A program made the position numbers and the translations under genes. Under the pieces are notes generated by a model. The model worked only from the letters and a program-made list of their open reading frames with translations. It was not told where the DNA came from and did not search any database. From the NCBI GenBank assembly GCA_029960865.1, contig JASBVX010000073.1, positions 1 through 6,890 of the forward strand: 6,890 bases of DNA. The letters run 5' to 3'. This DNA comes from Bacillota bacterium (lineage in GTDB: Bacteria > Bacillota > Sulfobacillia > RBS10-35). This document shows, piece after piece, positions 5,737-6,890 of the stretch (within the stretch, counting starts at the first letter, position 1; each line of letters opens with the position of its first letter).

Positions 5737-6884
5737 AGGGTAACGGCCGGCATGGAGGGAGATGCCCCCTTGACCTGCAACCCTGTTTCTCGCAAGACCT
5801 CCTCAAACGAGGAGACGGGAATGACCTGGATCGGGGTCTCGGAAAAGCTTTCCTGCCAATTGTCCTTGGGAATGAAGACCTTATGGAGACCTGCTTCCAC
5901 CGCCGCCTCCACCTTGGCCCTCACCCCGCCTACCGGCCGCACGTACCCCTGCAAGGTGATTTCTCCCGTGGCCGCCGTAAGGGGCTCTACCGCCTGGCCG
6001 GTGAAGGCGGAATAGAGGGCCAGGGCCATGGCCACCCCCGCCGAAGGGCCATCCACAGGAAGGTTTCCCAGAAAGTTTAGGTGAACGTGGTGCTGATGGG
6101 GATCCACGGGGAGGTAACGGCGCAGCATGGTGAGGACGTTATCCACCGACGAACGGGCCATGGATTTGCGGCGAAAGCGGCCCACTTCCTCTTCTTCCAC
6201 CAGGCCGCTCACCCACACCTCCCCCTTTCCCCTGGCCGGGTAAACGGCAGCTTCCAGCTCCAAGACCAGCCCGGTGCTGGGCCCTGCCAGAGCCAGGGCT
6301 AGGGCGGTGCCCACCCTGGGTTCCAGGGAAAAGGAGGGCTTCAAGGCCACCGCGTAAGGGCCCACCGAAGCCACCCATTCCACGTGCTCTTTCTCGATGG
6401 TGCTCCGTCCCTTCCGGCGGGCCACTTCTGCCGCCATCTGCACCAGGTTCACGGCATCGCGGCCGCTCTGGCTGTAGGCCACCACCACCTGGGAAGCGCC
6501 AGGGCTAAGGGGGCAGCCAAGGCGCTGGGCGGCCCTTTGGGCGATGGTCTGCAGCTCTTTGTGTTTCAGAGGTCGAAAGAAGATCTCCACACACCGGGAA
6601 CGGAGGGCCGGCGGCATCTCTTCCGGCATGCGGGTGGTAGCCCCCACCAGGCGGAAGTCGGCGGGCAGCCCGTTCTCGAAGATGTCCTTGATGTGGGGCG
6701 GCACATGGGGATCCTGGGAATTGTAATAGGCGCTCTCCAGAAAGACCCGCCGGTCTTCCAGGACCTTTAAGAGCTTATTGAGCTGGACCGGGTGGATCTC
6801 CCCGATCTCATCCAGGAAAAGAATGCCGCCATGGGTCTTTCCTTTTAAAGCTGCAGTAAAAAATTTTGCATTGTCGGGAATACT
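5733..6884 (-). CDS. lonB: ATP-dependent protease LonB, C-terminal two thirds, 5' end missing or broken
   Basis: Lon-family ATP-dependent serine protease of the LonB type, which lacks the large Lon N-terminal substrate-binding domain and is associated with sporulation in Bacillus. About 368 residues match the family; B. subtilis LonB has 552. In order: Walker B ILFLDEIGE (Asp-Glu at 6812-6807), LLKVLEDRRVFLESAYY, NGLPADFRLVGATTR (sensor 1 region), and MPPALRSRCVEIFFR with the probable arginine finger. The protease domain carries the catalytic serine in DGPSAG (codon 6044-6042) and the catalytic lysine in GGVRAKVEAA (codon 5915-5913), so the dyad is intact. The Walker A part is absent. Upstream of KTHGG (6839) the frame continues to a TAA at 6887-6885, but those residues do not look like LonB. 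GTG 6704 is the only conventional start codon in the open frame, yet it lies inside the AAA+ domain and cannot be the real one. The gene is cut by an insertion, a chimeric end or an assembly error. Confidence 0.9.
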   Translation of the reverse strand, partial: SIPDNAKFFTAALKGKTHGGILFLDEIGEIHPVQLNKLLKVLEDRRVFLESAYYNSQDPHVPPHIKDIFENGLPADFRLVGATTRMPEEMPPALRSRCVEIFFRPLKHKELQTIAQRAAQRLGCPLSPGASQVVVAYSQSGRDAVNLVQMAAEVARRKGRSTIEKEHVEWVASVGPYAVALKPSFSLEPRVGTALALALAGPSTGLVLELEAAVYPARGKGEVWVSGLVEEEEVGRFRRKSMARSSVDNVLTMLRRYLPVDPHQHHVHLNFLGNLPVDGPSAGVAMALALYSAFTGQAVEPLTAATGEITLQGYVRPVGGVRAKVEAAVEAGLHKVFIPKDNWQESFSETPIQVIPVSSFEEVLRETGLQVKGASPSMPAVTL

Positions 6885-6890
6885 TTATGC
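6840..6890. other. AT-rich junction segment breaking the lonB frame at the window edge
   Basis: From about 6840 to 6890 G+C drops to roughly one third, against about 60% elsewhere. Family knowledge predicts a GAVT-type sequence just before HGG in LonB; here the frame reads TAALKGKTHGG and meets a TAA at 6887-6885. None of the three minus frames resumes LonB. On the plus strand one frame is open from 6841 and reads PFKAAVKNFALSGILYA, which I do not recognise. The segment may be the end of an inserted mobile element or an assembly artefact at a contig end. Confidence 0.6.

Noticed and set aside
1..6890. CRISPR array, tRNA or rRNA genes, or a defence or toxin-antitoxin system
   Set aside because: No regularly spaced repeats, tRNA cloverleaf or rRNA segments were seen. 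All long coding regions are accounted for by valS, ger and lonB.

Overview
The window looks like chromosomal DNA from a spore-forming member of the Bacillota (Firmicutes) with a fairly GC-rich genome, roughly 60% G+C by eye. Three things support this. There is a T-box leader in front of a tRNA-synthetase gene, a complete GerA-type spore germinant receptor operon, and the Bacillus/Clostridium-type protease LonB. A thermophilic lineage is possible, but nothing here proves it. I would not name a genus.

Layout, left to right. (1) Positions 1-1318, minus strand: the first 439 codons of valS (valyl-tRNA synthetase), running off the left edge. (2) Positions 1319-1712: a dense regulatory interval. 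On the minus strand it holds a sigma-A-like promoter (about 1611-1583) and a complete tRNA-Val-sensing T-box leader (about 1576-1333). The leader has stem I, a GUC specifier, stem III, the T-box core and a competing terminator. On the plus strand it holds a possible forespore-sigma promoter overlapping the valS -10 region, a 23-codon upstream frame and a perfect 13-bp hairpin just before the germination operon. (3) Positions 1713-5736, plus strand: a three-gene operon in the order A-C-B (GerA membrane subunit, GerC lipoprotein, GerB transporter-like subunit), joined by two ATGA start/stop overlaps. (4) Positions 5733-6884, minus strand: the C-terminal two thirds of LonB, converging on gerB with a shared TTAA that is the stop codon on both strands. 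At the right edge LonB similarity ends abruptly near 6840 and the sequence becomes AT-rich with an in-frame stop.

How the parts fit. GerA, GerB and GerC form one inner-membrane nutrient receptor of the dormant spore. LonB belongs to the sporulation-associated Lon branch in Bacillus. ValS is housekeeping and is controlled by uncharged tRNA-Val. The germination operon therefore sits, in opposite orientation, between two minus-strand genes. I found no clearly undescribed system. The points most worth a second look are the shared valS/ger promoter region with its ATG-burying hairpin, and the disrupted LonB end.
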